Source of the DNA: Cryobacterium zongtaii
GTDB taxonomy: Bacteria > Actinomycetota > Actinomycetes > Actinomycetales > Microbacteriaceae
Assembly: GCF_002909375.1 (NCBI RefSeq)
Contig: NZ_PPXD01000033.1
Coordinates: 1-64,000, forward strand
DNA length: 64,000 nt
Reading direction: 5' to 3'
Part shown: positions 9,133 through 16,741 of the stretch, one piece after another
Layout: each line of letters opens with the position of its first letter
How positions within the stretch are numbered: position 1 is the stretch's first letter
The notes under the pieces: model-generated
Seen by the model: only the letters and a program-made list of their open reading frames with translations
What the model was told of the DNA's origin: nothing
The model's database searches: none
Translations under genes and position numbers: made by a program

Positions 9133-10311
9133 ATGCACCTAGACGGACCCACCCTGCAGATGATCAGTGGGTTGATCACGATCCTGTGCGGGGTCTCATT
9201 CATCTTCAACACCGCGCTGAACCGCAACGACCCGCCCGGCCGTCTGTGGAGCCTCGCGTTCGTGGCGGGCATTATGGTGGCCGTCGGTTACGGCGTCTAC
9301 ATTGTCAGCGCCGAGGCATGGTGGTCGATCACCTTCGCCAACGTGTCCCTGGTCATCGCCGTCGGCGCGCTCTGGTCGGGCAGCAGGGTCTACAACGGCC
9401 GCGGCTCCGGCTTCGCCGTGGTGGGCGGCCTGGCCCTGGTCGTGGGCGTCATCAGCCTCCTCCCCGGCGCTGACGGCGGCGAGTGGGCCGGGGCTGCCCC
9501 GCTCTGGCTCGTCGTGGCGCTGATGGGCGCCTTGGGTGGCACCGAGGCCCTGCGCGGCCGGCTCCGCCGCAACGTCAACGGGCGGATCTTCGCGCTCGTG
9601 CTCTTCGTCGTCGCCCTCTTCTACTCCGGCCGCGCCATCGTCTTCACCGTGGACGGCGTCGACAGCGCCACCTTCATCACCTACTTCGACTCAGGCACCA
9701 CCTCGATCCTCAACATGGCGCTCATCGTGACGGCCTGCGTCGCCACGTCGATCCTGCGCGCGGAGCGGGTCGGCAGCAACGCCGTCGGCGACATCACCGT
9801 GGGCATCCATTCGGCCGCGGGCGTGCTGTCCGGCACCGCGTTCCAGCAGGCCGCCACCGACCATCTGGAGCGGGCCGAACGGGCCGAGCTGGGCCTGGCC
9901 CTGATCGGCGCGGACATCGACAACCTCCCCGAGATCAACACGGCGTTCGGGCGCGTCACCGGTGACGAGGCCATCGCCCGCTTTGCGGACACCCTCCGCG
10001 GCAGCGCGCCACTGTTGGCGCAGATCGGACACCCGGCTGCCGGCCGCTTCTACGTGCTGGCCGCCGTCGGATCCGCCACCGAGGCTCTCACCATCGTGCA
10101 GCGGATGCAGAACGCCCTCGTCGACGGACCGATGGGGGAGTCCTACAAAATCCGGCTCACCGCGAGCTTCGGCATCGGGGACACCTTCGACCACGGGTAC
10201 GACCTCGCGGCCCTCACCGCCGCGTCCGGCCGGGCCATCGACGTGGTCAAGCGCCGCGGCGGCAACGACATCGCCGTGACCACCGAAGCCGCCGTCACCC
10301 GCGACCCCTGA
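9133..10311 (+). CDS. Membrane protein with degenerate GGDEF domain
   Basis: A 392-residue protein with seven or so membrane helices (residues 10-205) followed by a GGDEF-like fold: LGLALIGADIDNLPEINTAFG matches the first half and TGDEAIARFADTLR the helix before the signature. Where GG(D/E)EF should stand the sequence reads HPAAGRFYVL, so the active site is lost and diguanylate cyclase activity is not expected. The C-terminal strand (IRLTASFGIGDTF) is kept. It probably acts as a sensor or as a GTP or partner-binding module. It follows the PAS kinase gene by 31 bp with a good Shine-Dalgarno (GGGGGAC). Confidence 0.8.
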   Translation: MHLDGPTLQMISGLITILCGVSFIFNTALNRNDPPGRLWSLAFVAGIMVAVGYGVYIVSAEAWWSITFANVSLVIAVGALWSGSRVYNGRGSGFAVVGGLALVVGVISLLPGADGGEWAGAAPLWLVVALMGALGGTEALRGRLRRNVNGRIFALVLFVVALFYSGRAIVFTVDGVDSATFITYFDSGTTSILNMALIVTACVATSILRAERVGSNAVGDITVGIHSAAGVLSGTAFQQAATDHLERAERAELGLALIGADIDNLPEINTAFGRVTGDEAIARFADTLRGSAPLLAQIGHPAAGRFYVLAAVGSATEALTIVQRMQNALVDGPMGESYKIRLTASFGIGDTFDHGYDLAALTAASGRAIDVVKRRGGNDIAVTTEAAVTRDP

Positions 10312-10333
10312 CCGCGAAACAGCCGGCGGGCGG

Positions 10334-10933
10334 CTAGGGCACGATCGCGACGGTGATCTGGTCGCTGGCGGTCTGCTTCGCGAACGAGGCCGAGGTGGGC
10401 GTGGTCTGGATGAGCAGCTCGTAGGTGAACGACAGTGTGACGCTGGTGGCCGTCGGGTCGAGGGCCGACAGCACGTAGGTCTGTCCGTAGCTGTACGGCG
10501 CCTTCATGAGGTAGCCGGGCACCAAGGTGGTCTGGTCCACGAAGGGTGCGGGCGGCTCCAGCGCGCCCGTGGGCCCGGTGACGGCCGTAATGACGGTCAT
10601 CTTGGACAGGAACACGTCCTGGCCGTCGTCGGTGCCGAGCGTGGCGCTGAGCGAGAGGCTCACGGGCTTGTTCGCGGCCGCGGTCCACTCGCCCATGTTC
10701 AGGCTCGAGGAGTAGTCCACGGTGAGCGCCGCATCCCCGGCCGTGATCTGGTGCCGGGTCGATCCCGTGGCCAAATCGTTCTCGATCGCCGTGAGGGTGG
10801 CCTTGGTCTTCGGGGTCGCGGACGGGCTCGCCTCGAGGCCGGCCCAGGGGGCCTGACCGCAGGCGGAGAGAGTAATCGTGAGGCCGGCCGCACAGGCCAG
10901 CGCCGCGAGGCGGGTACGGGTTGACGTCGTCAT
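10334..10933 (-). CDS. Small lipoprotein of unknown function
   Basis: A 199-residue protein with a lipoprotein signal peptide (MTTSTRTRLAALACAAGL then LSAC lipobox). The start is chosen at 10933 because GGGGGA lies just upstream and because the signal peptide then begins normally; the frame is open 18 codons further up. The mature part contains strands with alternating polar and hydrophobic residues (DAALTVDYSSSLNMGEWTA, VSLSLSATLGTDDG, TSVTLSFTYELLIQTTP) and looks like a beta-sandwich, with no recognised family. It lies between c-di-GMP genes and the glycosyltransferase, on the opposite strand. Confidence 0.8.
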   Translation of the reverse strand: MTTSTRTRLAALACAAGLTITLSACGQAPWAGLEASPSATPKTKATLTAIENDLATGSTRHQITAGDAALTVDYSSSLNMGEWTAAANKPVSLSLSATLGTDDGQDVFLSKMTVITAVTGPTGALEPPAPFVDQTTLVPGYLMKAPYSYGQTYVLSALDPTATSVTLSFTYELLIQTTPTSASFAKQTASDQITVAIVP

Positions 10934-11052
10934 GGGATCCCCCGGGGGTGCACTGGTGCGCGCGGGTGCTGCGCTGGTCTTGAGCATATCTTGTGAGAAC
11001 CTTGCCCCCGGCCGGGGGTCAGACCGTGTTTTGCCCTGACACAGTGGGGACT

Positions 11053-12486
11053 GTGAATGACAGCAACAACGCCACCCAGACCGCGCCCAGCCCGGATGCC
11101 CACGCCAACGAGTTCAATTCGATGGTGGAGGGCCTGCCGACGTACCGGTCCACCGTGGGCTGCATCGTTCCCGCGTACAACGAGGCCGACTCCATCGCCG
11201 GCGTGCTCGACTCGCTGCTGGCCCAGACCCGGCTGCCCGACGTCATCCACGTGGTGGTCAACAACACCACCGACGACACCGTGAAGATCGCCAGCCAGTA
11301 CGCCGGCCCGCACGAGGTCGTCACCGACGGCGTGATGCAGTTCACCGAGGTGTTCGTGCACGACATCGGGGTCAACCCCGACAAGAAGGTCGGCGCGCTC
11401 AACTACGGCTTCTCGCTCATCGAGGGCTGCGATTTCCTGCTCGGCGTCGACGGCGACACCACGGCGTCGCCCAACGCCGTGGAGCAGCTCGAGGCCGAGA
11501 TCTCCTCGGACACGCGCGTCGGCGGCATCTCCGCGATCTACAGCATCGACGACACCGTGATCCAGGGCCTCGTCCCCAGCTTCCTCATCGCCGGCCAGCG
11601 CGCCCAGTTCGCCGCGTTCAACATGCAGAACATGCTCCGCGGCCGCAACATGGCCGTGCTCGGCGGCCAGTTCTCGATCTTCTCCATCAAGGCCCTGCGC
11701 GAGGTCATGGTCGACAGTCACCAGGCCACCCCGTGGGTCAAGGACAGCGAGGTGGAGGACTCCCTGCTCTCGCTGCAGATCAAGAGCGCCGGCTACCTCA
11801 CCAAGATCAGCGCCCAGGCCCGCGCCAACGTGGGCGGCATGACCACGCTGCGCGGCCTGGATGCCCAGCAGGTCAAGTGGAACTTCGGCGCCATCGAGCT
11901 CATGTGGCCCGGTCAGCGCGGCGACACCAAGGGGCAGCCGTTCCACCCCAACCTTCGCCTGCGCTGGCTCGAGAACTTCTCGATGATCGTCAACGTCATC
12001 ACCCGGGTGATGTTCTTCATCCTGCTGTTCGCCTCGCTCTCGATCGACGCGTTCGTATTCAGCCCGATCTGGCTGATCCCGCCGCTCATCGCCATCCTGC
12101 TCAACTTCCGCACCGCCATGTCGATGAAGAGCCGCACCTGGAAGGACATCGTCTTCGCAATCGGGTTCCTCCCCGCCGAGATCTATATGTGGGTGCGGAT
12201 CGGCCACTTCGTGCGCGCCTGGACCAAATTCGCCAGCAACAAGCAGGTCGACAACTGGGCCGAGCAGGCCAAGGCCGAGCGCGGCTCCGGTAACGCCTAC
12301 CTGGTACCCCTCCTAGTGGGACTCGCCGCGGCGGCCGCGATGGTGTTCATCTGGTTGCAGCTACCCATCATGGTCCAGTCCACCATCCTGTGGATCGGAT
12401 GGCCGATCCTTGGAGTGACCACAGTGCTGCAGACTTTGACTATGTTCTTCACACTGATCAAGCGCCACCGCGGCTACCGGGTGTGA
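11053..12486 (+). CDS. Processive-type family 2 membrane glycosyltransferase (cellulose synthase-like)
   Basis: A 477-residue enzyme. The GT-A domain opens with VGCIVPAYNEADSIAGVLDSLL. It has the DXD-type LLGVDGDTTAS, the acceptor-site acid in KDSEVEDSLLSLQIKSAGY, and QQVKW, a variant of the QxxRW motif of processive synthases (cellulose, hyaluronan, PNAG). About five membrane helices follow (residues 315-475). There is no PilZ domain, so any c-di-GMP control would be through another protein. The GTG at 11053 has GGGGA just upstream and is preferred to the GTG at 10993, which has none. Neighbouring c-di-GMP genes and a GH6 cellulase-like gene suggest a beta-glucan product; that is inference, and PNAG- or hyaluronan-like products are possible. 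Confidence 0.85.
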   Translation: MNDSNNATQTAPSPDAHANEFNSMVEGLPTYRSTVGCIVPAYNEADSIAGVLDSLLAQTRLPDVIHVVVNNTTDDTVKIASQYAGPHEVVTDGVMQFTEVFVHDIGVNPDKKVGALNYGFSLIEGCDFLLGVDGDTTASPNAVEQLEAEISSDTRVGGISAIYSIDDTVIQGLVPSFLIAGQRAQFAAFNMQNMLRGRNMAVLGGQFSIFSIKALREVMVDSHQATPWVKDSEVEDSLLSLQIKSAGYLTKISAQARANVGGMTTLRGLDAQQVKWNFGAIELMWPGQRGDTKGQPFHPNLRLRWLENFSMIVNVITRVMFFILLFASLSIDAFVFSPIWLIPPLIAILLNFRTAMSMKSRTWKDIVFAIGFLPAEIYMWVRIGHFVRAWTKFASNKQVDNWAEQAKAERGSGNAYLVPLLVGLAAAAAMVFIWLQLPIMVQSTILWIGWPILGVTTVLQTLTMFFTLIKRHRGYRV

Positions 12487-12845
12487 GCGCCCACATCGAG
12501 GCCCTCGCCCTGCGCAAACTGCTCGCCCAGATGGGCGGCGACCAGAATATGCAGCGCCGCTTTGTGCACGACTTCGTGCACCTGTGGCACAGCCGGTCCA
12601 AGCGGCTGGCCGTGGCGCTGACCCAACGATTCCCGGATGCCGAGGAAGCCCACGTGGTGTTGCTGAGCATCCGCTCGAGCAGCACCATGGTGGGGGCGGT
12701 CACGGTGGAGGCCACCGCCGCGATGATGCACGACGCCCTGCGCGACGGTGATATCGCGGGTTCGGTGAGTCACATGACCAGGCTCAACGAGGTCGGCGAG
12801 CTAGCCTGCTCCGACCTGGCCACCATGTTCGCCCTACAGCGCTAG
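12483..12845 (+). CDS. Hpt-like protein lacking the phosphorylatable histidine
   Basis: A 120-residue all-helical protein whose GTG overlaps the glycosyltransferase stop (GTGA), so translation is probably coupled. The pattern is that of an Hpt four-helix bundle: LRKLLAQMGGDQNMQRRFVHDFV, then LLSIRSSSTMVGAVTVEATA where Hpt proteins have AHTLKGSSGTVGA. The acceptor His is replaced by Leu and the LKGSS Lys by Arg. As seen it cannot relay phosphate; it may bind a receiver or kinase as a decoy. The fold assignment is by motif alignment only. Confidence 0.7.
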   Translation: MSAHIEALALRKLLAQMGGDQNMQRRFVHDFVHLWHSRSKRLAVALTQRFPDAEEAHVVLLSIRSSSTMVGAVTVEATAAMMHDALRDGDIAGSVSHMTRLNEVGELACSDLATMFALQR

Positions 12846-12855
12846 CCCCGCCTCG

Positions 12856-12894
12856 TCGGTCGAGCCCACCTCGTCGGTCGAGCCTGTCGAGACC
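12856..12894. repeat. Dispersed repeat TCGGTCGAGCCTGTCGAGACC (one full, one partial copy)
   Basis: A full copy lies at 12874-12894 and a partial copy (TCGGTCGAGCC) at 12856-12866, between two convergent genes. The same 21-mer or close variants recur at 18881, 24831, 24873, 28351 and 53527 in this window. It behaves like a REP-type element. Confidence 0.8.
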
Positions 12895-12914
12895 CCGCGA
12901 CCCGAAAACGACCC

Positions 12915-13901
12915 CTAGTACGAGTCGCGCCCAGCCTGATCCGACGCCGCCAGCCGGTAGCCCACGCCGCGCACGGTCTCGAGCCAGCGCGGGGCGGTGA
13001 GGCTGTCACCGAGCTTGCGCCGCAGGTTGCTCAGGTGCGCCTCGACGGCACGCTTGTCGGCCTCGTTCACGTAGTACGACGTCACGTAGCTCTCGCCGCG
13101 CAGCAGCAGCGCCAGGTCGGCCTTGCTGCGCACCCGCCGCTTCGACTCGAGCAGTGCGGCCAGCAGGTCGAACTCGGTGCGGGTCAGGTCCAGCTCAGTG
13201 GTGCCGAGCATGGCCAGGCGCATGTCGTTGCTCAGCCGCAGCCCGTTGTGCTCGATCCAGTCGTCGGCGCGTGCGTCGCTGCTGGCGGATGCGGCGGTGC
13301 CGGCCTGGGGAAGCGGCACGGTCGCGACGTGCTGCCCGCTCATCGCTACCGGGGCCAGGCTCGGCGGCAGGTCGGCCGCCGGGGGAGCGGGCGCGGTGAC
13401 CGGCGGAACGTACGCGGGGGTGTATTCGGGTTCCGCGGCGAGCTGTGCGCCGGCGGTCGGTGCGAACGCGGGGGCGGCGGGCTCTGTGATGACCTCGGTA
13501 CCCTCCGGCGGCAGCGCCAGCCGGGGGCGGCGCAGCATGGCGTCGATGCGGGCGCGCAGTTCGCGCGGCCGGAACGGCTTGGTGAGGTAGTCGTCGGCGC
13601 CGGACTCCAGGCCCTGCAGCGTGTCGATCTCTTCGTCGCGGGCGGTGAGCATCACGAGGTAGGTGGCGCTGAACGCGCGAATCCGCTTGGCGGTCTCGAA
13701 CCCGTCCATGCCCGGCATGCTCACGTCGAGCGTGGTGACGATCGGGTCGTACGCGCGAACCGCGCGCACCCCGTCGAGCCCGTTGCTCGTGGCGATGGTC
13801 TTGAACCCGGCCTGGGTGAGTACGGCTTCAAGCAGATGGCGGATGTCTGCGTCGTCCTCAATAATGACCGCTACCCTGCGTATTTCCCCGGTCGTCGACA
13901 T
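12915..13901 (-). CDS. OmpR-type response regulator with a long inter-domain linker
   Basis: A 328-residue regulator. The receiver domain (1-125) has Asp16/Asp17, phospho-acceptor Asp59 (TTLDVSMPGMDG), Thr86 and Lys108 (LTKPF). The C-terminal winged helix (about 225-325) has the typical RTEFDLLAALLE and VETVRGVGYRL-like end (WLETVRGVGYRLA). Between them is about 90 residues of Pro/Ala-rich sequence, far longer than in usual OmpR proteins. The ATG at 13901 is chosen because the receiver starts there and TATACT lies 5 nt upstream. It is transcribed away from mqo, downstream of the GH6 gene, and may pair with the kinase at 7.4 kb. Confidence 0.92.
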   Translation of the reverse strand: MSTTGEIRRVAVIIEDDADIRHLLEAVLTQAGFKTIATSNGLDGVRAVRAYDPIVTTLDVSMPGMDGFETAKRIRAFSATYLVMLTARDEEIDTLQGLESGADDYLTKPFRPRELRARIDAMLRRPRLALPPEGTEVITEPAAPAFAPTAGAQLAAEPEYTPAYVPPVTAPAPPAADLPPSLAPVAMSGQHVATVPLPQAGTAASASSDARADDWIEHNGLRLSNDMRLAMLGTTELDLTRTEFDLLAALLESKRRVRSKADLALLLRGESYVTSYYVNEADKRAVEAHLSNLRRKLGDSLTAPRWLETVRGVGYRLAASDQAGRDSY

Positions 13902-13906
13902 ACCTG

Positions 13907-13912
13907 AGTATA
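13907..13912 (-). promoter_or_regulatory. -10 box of the OmpR-type regulator gene
   Basis: TATACT on the minus strand, 5 nt before the ATG, with no Shine-Dalgarno sequence. This indicates a leaderless or near-leaderless mRNA separate from the upstream GH6 gene, 62 bp away. Confidence 0.55.
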
Positions 13913-13963
13913 TTACGCGGGTCGAGCATCCATCAGATAGACCCGATTCGGCCCGCCGCCCGG

Positions 13964-14959
13964 CTACCAGCCGGCAGCGGCCGCGAGCTCGAGGGCCCTC
14001 TCGTTCCACCATTCGCCGGCGGCCGGACCGCCGTTGCAGGTGCCGTCGCTCTCGCCGGGCTCCTTCACCCACAGATTCGCGTCGCGCGAGGCCCCATCCG
14101 TTGTGGCCTCGGGAGTGCCGCCCAAAGCTTGGCCGGCAGGGTTGCACCATTCGCCGTTGCCGCCCCGGCCGTTGCGCGAGGTGTCGACGACGAAGTGGGC
14201 CCCGCCGGTAAGCGCGGAGACCGCCTCACCGAAGGCCTGCTCGGCCGCCGAGTCGTTGTAGTTGGAGACGTTGGTCGCGAAACCGCGCACCTGCGCGACG
14301 CCGGCGCGGTTGAGTAGATCGGCGGCGGTGGCCGGGGTGAGCCAGTCGGAGTGGCCGGCGTCGAGGTAGACCGTGGCGACCGTGGGCGCAAAAGCGGCCA
14401 CGCCCTGCTGAATCTGCGCCACCCTCTGCTCGACATTGCCGCACTCGGTGGCCAGCGCCAGCGCATCCGGTTCGAGAATAACCACGGATGCCTTCAGCGT
14501 CAGCGCCGTCGCGATGGAGGCCACCCAGGTGGGATAGTCGCTCTCCGAGAGGCCGCCGGCCGAGAAGTTGCCGCAGTCGCGGTCGGGGATGCCGTAGACC
14601 ACGAACACCGGCGTCTGCCCGACCTCTTCGGCGGCATCCGCGATGGCGGTGACGTCGGCCTGCACTGTGTTCAGCGGGTACTTCTCCGGCATCAGCCAGA
14701 TCGCGGAGGGCTGCTCGGCCAGCTTGCCGAGGGTGGCGGCCGCGGCGGAGTCCGGGTCGGCGACCGCGGCGGCGGTGGCAGCCACCTGCGCAGTCGAGTT
14801 CGGGTTGGTATAGAAGGAGCGGCCGGCGAGAGGGTTACCGGCGGCGGCGCTAGTTGCAGTGACCGCGAAGCTGCCGATGAACAGGCCGAGCGCCACGATG
14901 GGCGCAGCGAGGGTGATGATGCCCAGGGAAAGGCCGAGACGACTACCGGTCGAGTCCAT
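13964..14959 (-). CDS. Secreted or membrane-anchored GH6 endoglucanase-like enzyme
   Basis: A 331-residue protein with an N-terminal hydrophobic segment (IITLAAPIVALGLFIGSFAV) that is a signal peptide or anchor. A single GH6 domain follows with the family's signatures in order: VVYGIPDRDCG (probable catalytic acid Asp128), VVILEPDALA, VYLDAGHSDWL, ATNVSNYN, FVVDTSRNGRGG, EWCNPAGQALG and ANLWVKEPGESDGTC. GH6 enzymes hydrolyse beta-1,4-glucan. No cellulose-binding module is present, unlike typical degradative cellulases, and a cellulose-synthase-like gene lies nearby. This suggests a role in trimming or releasing a self-made glucan, analogous to BcsZ, though that is inference. Confidence 0.92.
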   Translation of the reverse strand: MDSTGSRLGLSLGIITLAAPIVALGLFIGSFAVTATSAAAGNPLAGRSFYTNPNSTAQVAATAAAVADPDSAAAATLGKLAEQPSAIWLMPEKYPLNTVQADVTAIADAAEEVGQTPVFVVYGIPDRDCGNFSAGGLSESDYPTWVASIATALTLKASVVILEPDALALATECGNVEQRVAQIQQGVAAFAPTVATVYLDAGHSDWLTPATAADLLNRAGVAQVRGFATNVSNYNDSAAEQAFGEAVSALTGGAHFVVDTSRNGRGGNGEWCNPAGQALGGTPEATTDGASRDANLWVKEPGESDGTCNGGPAAGEWWNERALELAAAAGW

Positions 14960-14965
14960 TTTGCA

Positions 14966-14971
14966 ACCTTA
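14966..14971 (-). promoter_or_regulatory. -10 box for leaderless GH6 transcript
   Basis: TAAGGT on the minus strand stands exactly 6 nt before the ATG at 14959, with no ribosome binding site. Confidence 0.5.
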
Positions 14972-15037
14972 TCGCCCGCATCCGGCGTTCGCAGCCGGGG
15001 GCTGCTGCGCCCCGGCGGAGCGGCCCGCGCGGCGGGT

Positions 15038-15043
15038 TAGAGT
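15038..15043 (+). promoter_or_regulatory. -10 box for leaderless mqo transcript
   Basis: TAGAGT ends 6 nt before the GTG at 15050. No Shine-Dalgarno sequence is present, which agrees with a leaderless mRNA. Confidence 0.5.
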
Positions 15044-15049
15044 TAGAGC

Positions 15050-16525
15050 GTGAATTCAGAAAAGGTCGATGTCGCCCTGATTGGCGGGGGAATCATGAGC
15101 GCCACCCTGGCCACCCTGCTCGCCGAACTGCAGCCGGACTGGAACATCCAGGTCTACGAGCGCCTCGGTGAGCTCGCGCAGGAGAGCTCCAACCCGTGGA
15201 ACAACGCCGGGACCGGCCACGCCGCGCTCTGCGAACTCAACTACATGCCCCAGGCTGCCGACGGCACCGTCACGGCCGAGAAGGCCGTCGCCATCAACGA
15301 GCAGTTCCAGATCAGCCGCCAGCTCTGGTCGCACCTGGTGGAGACCGGGGTGCTGCCCGAGCCGGAGAAGTTCATCAACTCCACCCCGCACATGACCTTC
15401 GTGCACGGCACCGCCAACGTGGACTACCTGCGCAAGCGCATGGCCGTGCTCGCCGATGAGCCGCTGTTCGCCGGGATGGAATACAGCGAAGACCCCGCCG
15501 TCATCGAAAAGTGGACCCCGCTGCTGACCAAGAAGCGCGCCGCCAAGCAGAAGATCGCGGCGACCCGCATCGAGTCCGGCACCGACGTGGACTTCGGCGC
15601 CCTCACCCGCTACCTGTTCGCCTCGCTCAAGAAGCGCGGCACCGACGTGCACCTCAACCAGCAGGTCACCGCGCTCAAGCAGCAGGACGATGGCTCCTGG
15701 AAGCTCAAACTGCTCAGCCTGGTGGGTCGTTACACGAACACCGTCGAGGCCCGTTTTGTCTTCGTCGGTGCCGGCGGCGGCGCCCTCGCGCTGCTGCAGA
15801 AGAGCGGCATCCCCGAAATCAAGGGCTTCGGCGGCTTCCCGATCAGCGGCCAGTTCCTGCGCACCAACAATCCCGCCATCGTCAAACAGCACCAGGCCAA
15901 GGTCTACGGCAAGGCCGCCGTGGGCGCGCCGCCGATGTCGGTGCCGCACCTCGACACCCGGGTAGTGGATGGCGAGACCTCGCTGCTCTTCGGCCCGTTC
16001 GCCGGATTCAGCCCCAAGTTCCTCAAGACCAGCACCTGGTTCGACCTGCCTTTCTCCGTGCGCGCGCACAACCTCGTGCCGATGCTCGCCGTGGCCAAGA
16101 ACAACTTCGGCCTGATGAAGTACCTGGTCGGCGAGGTCTTTGCCTCCCGCACGGCCAAGCTCAACGCACTGCGCGAGTTCATGCCCACGGCCAAGGCCGA
16201 GGACTGGGAACTGATCACCGCCGGCCAGCGGGTGCAGGTCATGAAGAAGGACGCCAAGGCCGGCGGCATCCTGCAGTTCGGCACCGAGGTCATCACCTCC
16301 GCCGACGGCAGCATCGCCGGGCTCCTCGGCGCCTCGCCCGGAGCCTCCACCGCCGCGCCGATCATGGTCGACCTGCTCAAGCGCTGCTTCCCGGGCGAGT
16401 ACTCCCGCTGGGAGCCGCAGCTGCGCGAGATGGTCCCGAGCCTGGGCACCAAACTCTCCGACGACCCCGCTGCGGCCGCCGCCTCCCTGGCCGCCACCGC
16501 CAAGACCCTGCACCTCACCGCGTAG
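15050..16525 (+). CDS. mqo: Malate:quinone oxidoreductase
   Basis: An FAD-dependent membrane-associated enzyme that oxidises malate to oxaloacetate and passes electrons to quinone. It has 491 residues, the usual length. The FAD motif is VDVALIGGGIMSATLATLL near the N-terminus. Family segments include SSNPWNNAGTGHAALCELNY, GTDVDFGALTRYL, FVFVGAGGGALALLQKSGI, GFGGFPISGQFLRT and LLGASPGASTAAPIM. It stands alone as a transcription unit, with a putative leaderless promoter and a 216-bp gap after it that holds a large palindrome and an SOS box. Confidence 0.97.
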   Translation: MNSEKVDVALIGGGIMSATLATLLAELQPDWNIQVYERLGELAQESSNPWNNAGTGHAALCELNYMPQAADGTVTAEKAVAINEQFQISRQLWSHLVETGVLPEPEKFINSTPHMTFVHGTANVDYLRKRMAVLADEPLFAGMEYSEDPAVIEKWTPLLTKKRAAKQKIAATRIESGTDVDFGALTRYLFASLKKRGTDVHLNQQVTALKQQDDGSWKLKLLSLVGRYTNTVEARFVFVGAGGGALALLQKSGIPEIKGFGGFPISGQFLRTNNPAIVKQHQAKVYGKAAVGAPPMSVPHLDTRVVDGETSLLFGPFAGFSPKFLKTSTWFDLPFSVRAHNLVPMLAVAKNNFGLMKYLVGEVFASRTAKLNALREFMPTAKAEDWELITAGQRVQVMKKDAKAGGILQFGTEVITSADGSIAGLLGASPGASTAAPIMVDLLKRCFPGEYSRWEPQLREMVPSLGTKLSDDPAAAAASLAATAKTLHLTA

Positions 16526-16583
16526 GCGCGGCCGGCCAGCCTGCGCTGCGCCTGCGCCCCGCATCCGCTGCCCGACCGCGAGC

Positions 16584-16647
16584 TATGCGGGTCAGGCGCC
16601 GCTGTGCGGGTGGCGTGCCACCCGCATAACGGCGCCTACCCCGCATA
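16584..16647. repeat. Large palindrome C between mqo and the radical SAM gene
   Basis: Two 30-nt arms (16584-16613 and 16618-16647; 26 of 30 positions pair) separated by CGTG. Each arm contains a TATGCGGG-type unit twice. There is no U-run. It lies 58 bp after mqo. It may stabilise or end the mqo transcript, or be a mobile palindrome of the kind seen elsewhere in the window. Confidence 0.8.
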
Positions 16648-16717
16648 ACGTCAAGACCGGCGGATGCAGCGCCCCGCCGGGTGAGCCACCCCGCATGACA
16701 CCCACCTTGCATCCCAC

Positions 16718-16733
16718 TCGAACATGTGTTCGA
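16718..16733. promoter_or_regulatory. LexA (SOS) box
   Basis: TCGAACATGTGTTCGA is a perfect palindrome that matches the known actinobacterial SOS consensus TCGAAC-N4-GTTCGA. It ends 8 nt before the chosen start of the radical SAM gene, so LexA bound here would cover the promoter. It is the only exact copy noticed in the window. Confidence 0.85.
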
Positions 16734-16741
16734 CTGGATGT

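Noticed and set aside
10993..11052. Earlier GTG start for the family 2 glycosyltransferase
   Set aside because: No ribosome site; the extra 20 residues are unlike an N-terminal domain and would crowd the divergent lipoprotein promoter.
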